In this document: in pieces, positions 16,232-24,940 of the stretch | Layout of the letters: every line of letters starts with the position of its first letter | Numbering within the stretch: position 1 is the first letter of the stretch | Source of the DNA: Achromobacter arsenitoxydans SY8 | Lineage (GTDB): Bacteria; Pseudomonadota; Gammaproteobacteria; Burkholderiales; Burkholderiaceae_B | Assembly: GCF_000236785.1 (NCBI RefSeq) | Contig: NZ_AGUF01000052.1 | Span: forward strand, 124,001 to 188,000 | Direction of reading: 5' to 3' | DNA length: 64,000 nucleotides | The notes under the pieces: model-generated | Databases searched by the model: none | Told to the model about the DNA's origin: nothing | Seen by the model: the letters and a program-made list of their open reading frames with translations, nothing else | Program-made: the position numbers and the translations under genes

Positions 16232-17627
16232 CGAAGGTATCTTGCACGAACCTCTTCCAGCAGCGAGCCGCCGTCTCACGTGGTCGCATAGCTGGACCCG
16301 TCCTTATGAAAGTCATATCAGCCTTGTCTGGCGGGCTATCCAAATCAATGTACTGTCACCCACCCTATTCAAGGGATTCCTGATTTTTGAAAAGGAACGG
16401 AGAACAAATACAAAAACAGATACTACTTGCGAAATCAACACAATAAAAAAAGCCTTAAAAATCTCTGAAAATATTTACCAACCTGAGTCGGACCGGTTTT
16501 TTTTTAAGAATGCACGTCCGCTTGATCTGCTCTCGAAAACGCTCCGTTTTTGTCCAGAGTGTAGCCGAGAAGCTTATCATTCGCTCCTATTCCAAATTAA
16601 TGACATCGCTCAATGCCCACTACATCGCATACGGCTTCAGTCTCGATGTCCAGGTTGCTCCGAACAGTTCCCGCACGCCAATCTATCCCTAAACACCATG
16701 TCACACCCTTGGGGTTGCGCTCGATGTAACTGGCCGCATCTTCGTTCATCAGAGCAATCACAGGCTGCTTGGCGCGACAATTCGATTGACCGAATTAAAA
16801 GCTTCGCACCCGTGGTCGCAGAAATATTTCGAGTTATATCTGTGGCGGACTCCGAGGAGTGGATTAAAGAGGTCCAATATCAGGGTTATTGCATAAGTCG
16901 TACGTGCGCCTTCAGGTTAGCCGCGAAATGGATCAATGCCTCACCGCAACTTGAAGCGTTACTCGCACCCTCATCTCACCAATTTGCGCGCGCAGTATTG
17001 CCCGAGCAGCAAGGAGACTGCGCCAGTACGTCCGGCGATCCCAAGCCTGATCTCCGCGCATATTTGCATATTAGGCGTCATGCTGCGCGTGAGATAAGAG
17101 ACAGGGAACCGAATGGGATTCTCACAGAGCAGGCATCGTGGAAATGGGACCCCATGACAGCATCCAGAGCTCCTTATTGTCACGACCTATCTTCACGGAA
17201 GTTAGGTTTTCACCTTTGGCGCACGGCTCATGAACTAGGCTATGCGAGCATATCGTTTCGAGGCACGGAATGTAACCTCGAGGGGCCAGTGGTTCTATTG
17301 CCGATACATCGCAGTTCGGATGTTCACCTTCAACATTCCTATGCGTTATGGGCCGCCTACTTTCACACGTCATTGATGATGTTTTACGAACTGGCAAAGT
17401 ACTGGTGCCACGACGTCAAAAAAGCTATGCGCGACTCTTCGAATGCGGTCGATCATCAAATTGAAGCAGTAAAGATGATTTGGGCCCACCACGCACCCAC
17501 CCTCCTCATCAATCCAACCAATGCCAACTTTCCAGTAAAAGCGGTGCTTGTCAAGAATGGCAGCACGTCAATTTTTCCACCCGGCACGGTGTTGTTTTTT
17601 TGCGTAGTCCCGCGAAAACTGGTTTGA
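16212..17627 (+). CDS. tniQ: TniQ/TnsD-family target selector
   Basis: About 471 residues from the ATG at 16212, overlapping the end of tnsC by 20 bases; a longer frame from 16134 would overlap by about 100. The zinc cluster is CPEC (114, 117), CPLH (135, 138), CPGC (146, 149), CARC (169, 172), the classical TniQ pattern. TniQ/TnsD proteins choose the insertion site, often the end of a conserved gene. The C-terminal 250 residues have no recognised motif and probably read the target DNA. Tracts of A and T are higher here than in neighbouring host genes, which fits transfer from elsewhere. Confidence 0.88.
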   Translation: MVSNDRDEGILHEPLPAASRRLTWSHSWTRPYESHISLVWRAIQINVLSPTLFKGFLIFEKERRTNTKTDTTCEINTIKKALKISENIYQPESDRFFFKNARPLDLLSKTLRFCPECSREAYHSLLFQINDIAQCPLHRIRLQSRCPGCSEQFPHANLSLNTMSHPWGCARCNWPHLRSSEQSQAAWRDNSIDRIKSFAPVVAEIFRVISVADSEEWIKEVQYQGYCISRTCAFRLAAKWINASPQLEALLAPSSHQFARAVLPEQQGDCASTSGDPKPDLRAYLHIRRHAAREIRDREPNGILTEQASWKWDPMTASRAPYCHDLSSRKLGFHLWRTAHELGYASISFRGTECNLEGPVVLLPIHRSSDVHLQHSYALWAAYFHTSLMMFYELAKYWCHDVKKAMRDSSNAVDHQIEAVKMIWAHHAPTLLINPTNANFPVKAVLVKNGSTSIFPPGTVLFFCVVPRKLV

Positions 17628-17678
17628 CGCGGACTTCAGAATTTTCGTAGCACTGTTGCTCTTAATATCGAGTTGGCC

Positions 17679-18743
17679 ATGAACGAAACGCGTGACAATT
17701 TGGTCGCCGCAGCTCAAACTGCGGCTGCACTCTACGAGAGTAAAGGCAGGTCTGTCGACAACGCGAAACTACACAAGTGCGCCTTACGGCATTTCGGTGC
17801 GTGGCATTTATTGAGATTGGGCAAGCCTGTTAAGGGCCCGGTGGATTCTGAGACATTGCGACTATACCTTCTAGACCACCTTGCCTTGCCTGCTAGTCAT
17901 GGTGCCGCCCAAACGACAATGCCTCTTCACATTAAAGAAACGTTAATTAGGTATCGCTATAAGCGATGGGCGGAGCCCTCCACGCTTTTGTCGATCAAAA
18001 TACTGATCAGGGTGCTGCGAGAGATTCATGACAGGCACCACTGGCCGCGCCCCGAAGAGGATGCCGAAGTAGTTGCCATCTTATGTGCCGCTGCCTCGCA
18101 TCAGAACTTATTGTCATTGGGCGGACCTGTCCCACCGCTTAAACGGGAGCACCTATTGGCGCTGCTTGAAACCTGTGATCAGTCGCTTGTCGGAATTCGG
18201 GATCGCGCCTTTTTGCTTTTGGCTTGGACCACTGGCCTGCGATGCGTCAGAGCGGTTGAGAATCTGGAGGTCTCTGATCTGTCGCCTTCCGACCAGGGAT
18301 ATCACTGGCCGCTGAGTGAATATGAGGAAAGGTTTACTTTTCGGATGCGAAGCACATCTATCGTGGGAATCGCAGCGGACGCGCTCGATCTATGGTTAGA
18401 GAAGGCACGAATAGTGAGGGGTCCTGTCTTTTTCAGATGCGAGAACCGCGGCAGATTCGAGCGCGAGTCCTTTGGGACAAAATCAATCTCAAAAATCCTG
18501 AAGGAGCGAAGTTTGATGGCCGGCTTGCGTGAGATATTTTGTTTTCGAAGCATTCAGCGAGGCTATGCTCTTGAGGTTGGTTCGTCCTTACCTTCTATAG
18601 CTGACAAGCTGTCGCTCGCGCATCGTCGCCGATCCGTGCCCAATGAACCCGATTCGTGCGCGGAAGGCAATGGAGTTTCGCCAGACCTGGCCGCACAGGA
18701 TCCGCTTCGAGATTTGGACGAGTTGCTAGCTCGTTTCAGGTGA
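17679..18743 (+). CDS. Tyrosine-recombinase paralogue, catalytically degenerate
   Basis: About 354 residues from the ATG at 17679 (a TTG two codons earlier is possible). It is paralogous to 11140-12237: LLALLETCDQSLVGIRDRAFLLLAW corresponds to the block LKQMLETCDDSLLGIRDRALLLFAW there. One Arg is kept (GLR, 188), but the HxxR motif reads RSIQ, no active Lys is apparent, and the region of the nucleophile (after LAHRRR) has no Tyr. The frame is intact, so it may serve as a structural partner of the active recombinase or as a DNA-binding accessory factor. It is 51 bases after tniQ and may be in the same transcript. Confidence 0.75.
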   Translation: MNETRDNLVAAAQTAAALYESKGRSVDNAKLHKCALRHFGAWHLLRLGKPVKGPVDSETLRLYLLDHLALPASHGAAQTTMPLHIKETLIRYRYKRWAEPSTLLSIKILIRVLREIHDRHHWPRPEEDAEVVAILCAAASHQNLLSLGGPVPPLKREHLLALLETCDQSLVGIRDRAFLLLAWTTGLRCVRAVENLEVSDLSPSDQGYHWPLSEYEERFTFRMRSTSIVGIAADALDLWLEKARIVRGPVFFRCENRGRFERESFGTKSISKILKERSLMAGLREIFCFRSIQRGYALEVGSSLPSIADKLSLAHRRRSVPNEPDSCAEGNGVSPDLAAQDPLRDLDELLARFR

Positions 18744-19197
18744 TCTTTCAGTTCGCTGCCCAGGTGCAATAAATTCACCCACCATTTTTGACGGCTGAAG
18801 CGCAACATACGCGCACAGCGTGAATCTCTGTGTGCGAGCTACCGCAAGCGAGCTCTGGAGCCTTATTCGATGTCCATGCACCGGTATAGCCCGACATCTT
18901 GACTAACCCGCATGCGACAACCTGGAAGCCAGCCCTAGAACGAAGCCGACAAAGGGGCACCGAACGTTCTGTCGAAAAATGAGTCGCGCGGACGTAAAGG
19001 GTGCAAGTTTCTCATCGACCGAACCGTTCTTTCTTGAAAGTCGCCCCAGCCAGAAGGAGGTTTTTGAACGGACTGACCGCTTAGAACATATGTCCGGCTT
19101 ACGGAGCACCCTAACGCGCCGGCGAGCGCTCATCGGAATCCGCCTCGGCTATGACGGTCGCCTACAGCGGAGAACACTTTCACACTCGTCCCGCCGA
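18744..19197. other. Non-coding stretch before the inner right end
   Basis: About 450 bases between the degenerate recombinase and the first right-end repeat. Short frames exist on both strands but none with a convincing start or composition. No hairpin terminator was recognised. Confidence 0.4.
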
Positions 19198-19329
19198 TTT
19201 TCAACTTAATGCCCAGATTTGGCCAATTCTCACTTTAAGTCCACTCGTTTGGACATAAATTTGGTTCGAATCAATGGGGTTCTGAGCAAAAAGTACTTTG
19301 GAACACGCACAACTTTATGTCCACCGACT
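19198..19329. repeat. Inner right transposon end (R1)
   Basis: Transposase-binding sites at 19198-19214 (TTTTCAACTTAATGCCC), 19227-19242 (TTCTCACTTTAAGTCC), an inverted one at 19251-19264 (GGACATAAATTTGG) and the terminal one ending at 19329 (ACTTTATGTCCACCGACT). The terminal 18 bases match the left end exactly. The next five bases are TCGTC, not ATTCA. The end stops 39 bases before the stop codon of the DUF2950 gene, a geometry like Tn7 beside its target gene. Confidence 0.8.
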
Positions 19330-19368
19330 TCGTCGGCATGGCTCCAACAACCGGCAAACCCACACCGC

Positions 19369-20208
19369 TCAGGGGGAAATCTTCGCCCACGCAGCCTTGT
19401 CGTTGGCCGCGTGCATCACTTGTCTCTCCGTGACCGGCGCCCCAAATCTCCGCTCGCTCACAACCTTATGGGGGCCAATCAGAAAGCTGTGCAGACCCGA
19501 TCGACCGGCTTCTGCTGGCCACGCAGCAAAAGAGCATCCTGACGGTTCTGCCGTCGGCACATATGCAAAGCGATAGCCGTTCAACGCAGCGTCCACCGGC
19601 ACGTCCGCGCCCATCACCAATGCATCGTCATCCAGCGGGCTGGTGGCGGATGGCGATGACGCGGCGTTCCAGTACAAGCCGTCATGTTCGCCTTCGCGGC
19701 TGACAATCCTGCGCGCCGGTTGCCCGTTGCCCACGGTTGCCCGGTACTGGTCCTGCGCGGCGCATAGCCTCCGCAGGTTGGCAATTGCAGCCGCTTCGTT
19801 TCGCTCAATCCGCCGGTGCTGCATTTCGGCCACGCCGGCGCGCAGATCAAAGCGCCAGCCGCGACTGCCGCTGACCAACGGTGCGGGAAACGACCAGTCG
19901 TGCTCACCGACGACAAACTCTGCGGTGTTCGGACCGGTATCGACGATCCTGTGTTTTTTGAACCAGGCGGCGAGAAAGGCATAGATGTCGTCGCGGTCTA
20001 TGCTGTCGCGCGGGACAAAATGGCGAAAATCGTCGCCCAGCACGCGACGAAGCCCATCGTCGTCGCCGGTCGCCACGGCCTGGATGAGGGCATCGGCGGC
20101 CGCCTGTGGGGTGCTGAACGTGGTTTGCGCCGCTTGGCCAGACGTTGCCGCCAGGCCAAGAACAGCGGCCAGCGTCAGTTTGGCTAATGTATGTCGCGTC
20201 GATTTCAT
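19369..20208 (-). CDS. DUF2950 family exported protein
   Basis: 279 residues with a signal peptide (MKSTRHTLAKLTLAAVLGLA to SGQA). FSTPQAAADALIQAVATGDD and the later GYRFAYVP...SFAAWPAEAGRSGLHSFLIG segment are DUF2950 landmarks. The family is periplasmic or lipid-associated and of unknown function, usually encoded directly after a DUF3300 gene as here. The start overlaps the DUF3300 stop as ATGA. The length is normal, so the neighbouring transposon end did not truncate it. Confidence 0.82.
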   Translation of the reverse strand: MKSTRHTLAKLTLAAVLGLAATSGQAAQTTFSTPQAAADALIQAVATGDDDGLRRVLGDDFRHFVPRDSIDRDDIYAFLAAWFKKHRIVDTGPNTAEFVVGEHDWSFPAPLVSGSRGWRFDLRAGVAEMQHRRIERNEAAAIANLRRLCAAQDQYRATVGNGQPARRIVSREGEHDGLYWNAASSPSATSPLDDDALVMGADVPVDAALNGYRFAYVPTAEPSGCSFAAWPAEAGRSGLHSFLIGPHKVVSERRFGAPVTERQVMHAANDKAAWAKISP

Positions 20209-21494
20209 CTTCTTCCATGCCCCCTTTCGATATGACCGCCTCCGGTGCGCCCACCCGGGTGCGCACCGGCCCCCGGCGAGTGCCGGCGTGTCTCGGTATG
20301 TGCGGCAGGCCTGCCGGCTGCCCTGCTTGCTGCGTGTCGATCTGGACGCGGGCTGTCCACGCCGCGCAGCGCATTGTCGCGGTTCGCGCTGCGCGAACGC
20401 TCGATGGCAGCATTGCGCGCGTCATTCCGCTGCGGGGTGGCGTTGTGATGTGACGATGTCCGGTTGGAGCCCGGATGTGACGCTGATGCGCCGCGTGCCG
20501 AGTTGCTATGGCGCTGCCCCGCCCCGGCCGCCCTGCCGCCTGCCGGTTCATGGTCCCGCATGACTTGTTGTGCGTGGTCACGGCGCGCCTGCTGGTCATT
20601 CATGGATCGCCGGCCCCCGTGCCCTTGCGCGGCGCCCACACGACGCTGCTGGTCAAATCTTTGTTGCGTTGCCGAGTTGCGGTAAGGGGTGCTGCCGCGC
20701 CGCGCCGGGTCGTGGTTCCAAGCAACATTGTTCCGGCTGGCGTCCAGCTTACGGTTGATGTTGATGTTGTTGTACCGGTTGACGTCGATGTCCACGTCGT
20801 TGTGGCCCCAATCGAATCCACCCCATAGCGAGTCTGCAATGGCGATGCCGGTTCCGAAGGCTAAGCCACTGACGATGGCTGAGGCGAAGACCGATCCTGG
20901 CGGCGGCGGATAGTACGCTGGCGGGTAGGAAGGATAGGGCCAGGCACCGTAGGCGCTGGTGGGGTTGTAGGATGGCACGTATACGACGCTGGGTGATGCC
21001 GGCTCGATGGTCACCACCGTAGAGTTGCCCCCGGTTTGCGTGGATACAGTCTGCTGGTCATTGCTGGTCAGCGTGCCGGCCGCTTGCGCCTGAGCCCGCA
21101 GCCGCTGCACCGAAGACATCACGTCCTCTGGCTGGTCCAGAAATGCATCGCCCACCGATCGCACCCATTCGGGCTGCCGGCCCATCATGTCGAGCACCGA
21201 CGGAAAGGCAGCGAGGGACATCACACTTGGATCCCAAGGCTGCTCCTGCACCGCCTTGACTGCAGCATCTCCGCTCAGGCCGGTATTTTTGCCAGACCAG
21301 GTGGCGGCTTGCGCAACATCATCGGGATACGTTGAAGCCATTAAGAGCTGGGACAACAACGCGTCGGGGTACAGCGCCACCGGCGCCAGCATCTGGTCAA
21401 GTTGCTGCTTGCTAAACGACGACTGCGCAAGCGCGGTTGAACTGACAATCCACAGCGCTGTTGCGATGAAAAATAGCCTTAAAACCCGTCTCAT
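20205..21494 (-). CDS. DUF3300 family exported protein
   Basis: 429 residues from the ATG at 21494, which gives a clean signal peptide ending TALAQ; the open frame extends to 21599. Residues 30-200 carry the DUF3300 core (LAPVALYPDALLSQLLMAST, YPDDV...). A YPSYPPAYYPPPPGS stretch and a long C-terminal tail rich in Arg, His, Asn, Ser and Gly look disordered. The function of the family is unknown. It forms a two-gene unit with DUF2950. It lies after the adhesin-export operon in the same direction, 134 bases downstream. Confidence 0.82.
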   Translation of the reverse strand: MRRVLRLFFIATALWIVSSTALAQSSFSKQQLDQMLAPVALYPDALLSQLLMASTYPDDVAQAATWSGKNTGLSGDAAVKAVQEQPWDPSVMSLAAFPSVLDMMGRQPEWVRSVGDAFLDQPEDVMSSVQRLRAQAQAAGTLTSNDQQTVSTQTGGNSTVVTIEPASPSVVYVPSYNPTSAYGAWPYPSYPPAYYPPPPGSVFASAIVSGLAFGTGIAIADSLWGGFDWGHNDVDIDVNRYNNININRKLDASRNNVAWNHDPARRGSTPYRNSATQQRFDQQRRVGAAQGHGGRRSMNDQQARRDHAQQVMRDHEPAGGRAAGAGQRHSNSARGASASHPGSNRTSSHHNATPQRNDARNAAIERSRSANRDNALRGVDSPRPDRHAASRAAGRPAAHTETRRHSPGAGAHPGGRTGGGHIERGHGRR

Positions 21495-21628
21495 AACCCC
21501 CCCGTTCGGGAAATGCCAGACGCTTCGGAGGAACCCGCCAAGCTTCTGACTCCGTGATTTCATCTGACCCGGCCACATGCCATGCAGCCGCCGGATCATT
21601 GCGTGTACGCGCGTCGGCTAGATTCCTC

Positions 21629-22816
21629 CTAGATAAGCGTGAATAGAAGTTTGGACAGCGTGCTTTTCAACGGCCATTGGGTGGAGATCAGAATCAGCAA
21701 CGGCAAGGCTGCAGGCAACGCGATCTTGAGCAGGATCGATCTGTTGACCACGACAGGACGCATCGCGGCCACCGCCTGGTACATTGCCTGGATATCGGCG
21801 ACCGGTCCCAACTCTGGCGCATCGAGGATGGGATTCTCCCGAACCTGCGCGTTCTGAATCCACCGTGCGTCGACCAGCCTTCCGTGCTCGGACAACAAGG
21901 CGCCATAGTCCAGTAACGCCTGCCGTTTGGCATGCGCGAGCGACGGCGTAAACACGAGCAGCGGCGCAAGACCGATCAATATCAGTATCAAGAGCAGCGT
22001 GGCGACCTGCACATACAGCGATGGGACGGTGACGCCGTGGTAGAACACGGTGTGCGCCCACGCGCCGGCCAGCACGGCGGACACCGAGAACAGGAATGGT
22101 GCATAAACCATGGGCAATCGGTCCAGGAACCCCAGCCCTCCCATTCGGTCCGGGTGCATCACCACCAATTTCAGCGGTAGACGTGCGATCCGCAGCAAGA
22201 GAATGCCCACAAGCGTCAGCCGCCAGACCCAGGCGAGCAAAAGCACGGAAAAGATCGGCCTGGTAACCAGCAGGAACCACCACGCGCCGAATGCCATGCC
22301 CTCCGATCCGGAACCTGCCCATTGCACCTCGTCCGGGTTGGGTGCGAAAAGAAAGGCAACCGTCCAGGCGGTGACGAGCGTTGCGATGACAAGCCAGGGA
22401 AATACGCGCCTTTTTAGGCGCAGCACGCCCGCGATGACGCCATCGAACCGGGGCGCCAGCGCCGGGTCGACCAGACCGGAGCGCTTGAACTCGCTCAAGC
22501 ACAACGGAAGGATTTTGCGGGCGACGCCCTCTGCCAGCACCAGCAGCGGAATGGCGACCAGACAACGGATGTGGATGCCGAAATGCCCGAGCAGCGTTTC
22601 TGAGGTACCGGTGCCCTGCTCCGATGGCGTGCCCGTCACCCAGGAAGCAACAACCAGGGGCAGCCAAGCCAGCAGGGCATAAATCAGGGCGCGCCGAACG
22701 ATTCCCCTGCCTTTCTCGGGAATCAAGCCGACTCGACCTTGCAAGCGCGACAGTCCGTCGTCTTCAACCAGCAGAAAGGGTTCGTCGCGGGAAGCGGTGG
22801 GTGGATGCTGTGGCAT
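21629..22816 (-). CDS. Polytopic inner-membrane protein, last gene of the export operon
   Basis: About 395 residues from the ATG at 22816 (a TTG four codons earlier is possible). At least six hydrophobic segments are visible, for example ALIYALLAWLPLVVASWV, CLVAIPLLVLAEGVA, VFPWLVIATLVTAWTVAFLF, VATLLLILILIGLAPLLVF and the C-terminal IALPAALPLLILI. Between them HPDRMGGLGFL is a conserved-looking loop. I do not recognise a characterised family. It starts a few bases after the M50-adaptor gene and so belongs to the operon of the giant surface protein, perhaps as part of its inner-membrane export complex. Confidence 0.7.
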   Translation of the reverse strand: MPQHPPTASRDEPFLLVEDDGLSRLQGRVGLIPEKGRGIVRRALIYALLAWLPLVVASWVTGTPSEQGTGTSETLLGHFGIHIRCLVAIPLLVLAEGVARKILPLCLSEFKRSGLVDPALAPRFDGVIAGVLRLKRRVFPWLVIATLVTAWTVAFLFAPNPDEVQWAGSGSEGMAFGAWWFLLVTRPIFSVLLLAWVWRLTLVGILLLRIARLPLKLVVMHPDRMGGLGFLDRLPMVYAPFLFSVSAVLAGAWAHTVFYHGVTVPSLYVQVATLLLILILIGLAPLLVFTPSLAHAKRQALLDYGALLSEHGRLVDARWIQNAQVRENPILDAPELGPVADIQAMYQAVAAMRPVVVNRSILLKIALPAALPLLILISTQWPLKSTLSKLLFTLI

Positions 22817-22833
22817 GGGATGTCTCAATCAAG

Positions 22834-24930
22834 TCAAAACCCGCTTTCGCGAATGGCCAGGCTGGCCAGATACCGCAGGCCGGCCATCAGGCGGCTCCGC
22901 TCTGCCCCGGTGAAATACGCCTTGCCGCGTTGCTCGCGCAAAAGCGGCAAAGGTTCGTCCAGCGCGACGCGCACCGTATAGAGCGAGTATTCGGGAATGA
23001 GCACGCCCTGCTTCTCATATGCCGGGATGGGGCCATCGTGCACGGTGGCCAGCATTGCCGACGGCAGATGTTGCAACCTGGCCGGTGCGACGGCATCGAC
23101 ATTGCCGCACAGGTGCCGCGGCGCAAGCTCAAAGTAGAAGCATCCCCGGTCTCCTGGGCGCAGCGCGTGGATATCTTCTTCCGCCACATACGCCTCAACG
23201 ACCCAGCGATCGGGATTGACCAGACGGCCCAACGGCTGCCGCTGGCTGACCCAGCTGCCCGTGCGCGACTCGGGCGCAACGTCCAGCCATACCCCATCGA
23301 ACGGCGCACGCAGCGTCAGGCGCATTTTTTCGGCCGCGACGGAAGCCGCGTTGGCCCGGCTGAGCGCCAGGGATTCGATTGTGGCGGCCTGCTCGTCAAG
23401 TCCCCCCGCCTGATCCAGTAAACCCGACAGGCGGGCCGCGCCGCCGCGGACGCCCGCCTGGGCGGCGTCGGCTTGCGCGGCCAACTCCGGGTTGTTCAGA
23501 CTGACGAGAACGGTGCCGGCCGCCACCGGTCCGGGGTCCGCGCGCATGTCCACGCGCGCCGGCGTCGGCGCGAAGGCCGTCCATTGCTGGGCGGGACGCG
23601 CCAGCGCGGGCGCTCGCACAGGCGTTGCCGTGGGCACGGCCAGCCACGCGAGGAGCAGCAGCGGCGCAAGCAGAAGCAGCCATCGGTGCAGGCGCCGGGT
23701 CTCGCGACGGCGCTGCGACCAGATGCGCAGTTCGCGCCAGCATGGGCGAACGATGAAGAAGCCGATCTCCACCACGAACAGCAATACGCCGAGCGCCTTG
23801 AAGAAGAAGTGATAGACCGCGACCGCGATCGCCAGGTAGACCGTCAGGCGGTAGATCCAGGTCACCCAGGCAAAGACGATGAGCCGCCGCCGAACCGCAG
23901 GCGCAAAGACTTCCGGCCAGGCTTCATGCCAGCCCAGCAGGCCGCGGCGCAGCGCCGTGCGGGCTTGAGCGGCCGCACGCTCATGAAGATTGGGCATGTC
24001 CAGCCAGTCGGACAGGATGAAATAGCCATCGAATCGCATGAACGGACTTGCGTTCAGCAGAAGCGACAGTACCCAGCTCGTGGTGGCAAGGTAAAAGCAG
24101 GCTTGCCGAAGGATGCCCGGCGGTAGTAACGCCCAGCCCAGTGTCGCGAGTCCGGCAATCGCCAATTCGGTGACGATGCCCGCGGATGCGATCATCAGCC
24201 GCTTGCGGGACGATGCCAGCCGCCACGATTCACTTGTGTCGGTATAGAGCATGGGCCACATCACCAGGAAGGCGACGCCCATGTGCCCTACCCGCACGCC
24301 ACAATGTGTAGCCATCAGCGCGTGGCCGAACTCATGCAGCGTCTTGGCAACGACCAGCGCCAGCGCGAAGCCCAAGGCGCCCTGCCAGGATACGGATTCG
24401 AAAAGCGTGTGCTGAAAGGTGTCCCATTGCCGCAATGCCAGGACAATGCCCAGCAGTGACAACGCCGCCACGGTCCACGGCGTGGCCGGATGGAACAGGA
24501 AACGCAGCGCGCGGTGCAGCCGGCCCAGCCAGTATGTGGGGTGAATCAGCGGAATGCGGAAGAACAGATAATTGTGCAGCCACCATTTTGGCTTGCTCCA
24601 CGGCCGACGCGGTTCCGAGCGCGCCATGGCCTGGCTCTGCGACGGCGCGGGCCGCAGCAGATCGTTCAGGCGCAGGAAGTCGGCAAAGTCGCGCAACTGG
24701 TTTTCGTCGGGTTGCAACGGGGTCCGGCGACGGATGTCGGCCAACAGGTCGGCAGGCATCTGCCGCCAGCGGGCCAGGAACTCGAACTCCAGCCAGCCGA
24801 TTCGAAAATGGCGGTTACGCACCGGGTCTTCAATGACCCATCCCGGGCTGCCGTCCAAATGGGGATCCGCAGAAAAAAGACGGAGATCCTCCCTCAACTG
24901 AGGTAGGGATTCCAGGGAGGTCGCAGTCAT
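22834..24930 (-). CDS. M50 site-2 protease fused to HlyD-like adaptor domain
   Basis: 698 residues. N-terminal 110 residues are cytoplasmic-looking. A membrane region follows with the M50 zinc motif HEFGHAL (H199, E200, H203) and the second motif NASPFMRFDG (D301). After several more membrane spans, residues from about 450 form a periplasmic HlyD-type adaptor with APFDGVWLDV, LVNPDRWVVEAYVAEEDI and a beta-barrel end. Site-2 proteases cleave within membranes; here it may cut the exported protein or a partner. With two other adaptors, a TolC-like protein and no ABC ATPase in the operon, it may be the central inner-membrane part of an unusual exporter. Confidence 0.82.
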   Translation of the reverse strand: MTATSLESLPQLREDLRLFSADPHLDGSPGWVIEDPVRNRHFRIGWLEFEFLARWRQMPADLLADIRRRTPLQPDENQLRDFADFLRLNDLLRPAPSQSQAMARSEPRRPWSKPKWWLHNYLFFRIPLIHPTYWLGRLHRALRFLFHPATPWTVAALSLLGIVLALRQWDTFQHTLFESVSWQGALGFALALVVAKTLHEFGHALMATHCGVRVGHMGVAFLVMWPMLYTDTSESWRLASSRKRLMIASAGIVTELAIAGLATLGWALLPPGILRQACFYLATTSWVLSLLLNASPFMRFDGYFILSDWLDMPNLHERAAAQARTALRRGLLGWHEAWPEVFAPAVRRRLIVFAWVTWIYRLTVYLAIAVAVYHFFFKALGVLLFVVEIGFFIVRPCWRELRIWSQRRRETRRLHRWLLLLAPLLLLAWLAVPTATPVRAPALARPAQQWTAFAPTPARVDMRADPGPVAAGTVLVSLNNPELAAQADAAQAGVRGGAARLSGLLDQAGGLDEQAATIESLALSRANAASVAAEKMRLTLRAPFDGVWLDVAPESRTGSWVSQRQPLGRLVNPDRWVVEAYVAEEDIHALRPGDRGCFYFELAPRHLCGNVDAVAPARLQHLPSAMLATVHDGPIPAYEKQGVLIPEYSLYTVRVALDEPLPLLREQRGKAYFTGAERSRLMAGLRYLASLAIRESGF

Positions 24931-24940
24931 GGCGGCTGCC

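Noticed and set aside
19330-19334. TCGTC after the inner right end as a target duplication
   Set aside because: It does not match ATTCA beside the left end, so 1878-19329 cannot be shown to be a simple insertion from these bases.
20205-20599. Overlapping frames on both strands in the DUF3300 tail
   Set aside because: The tail is low-complexity, which leaves all frames open. Only the minus-strand frame joins a signal peptide and a known domain.
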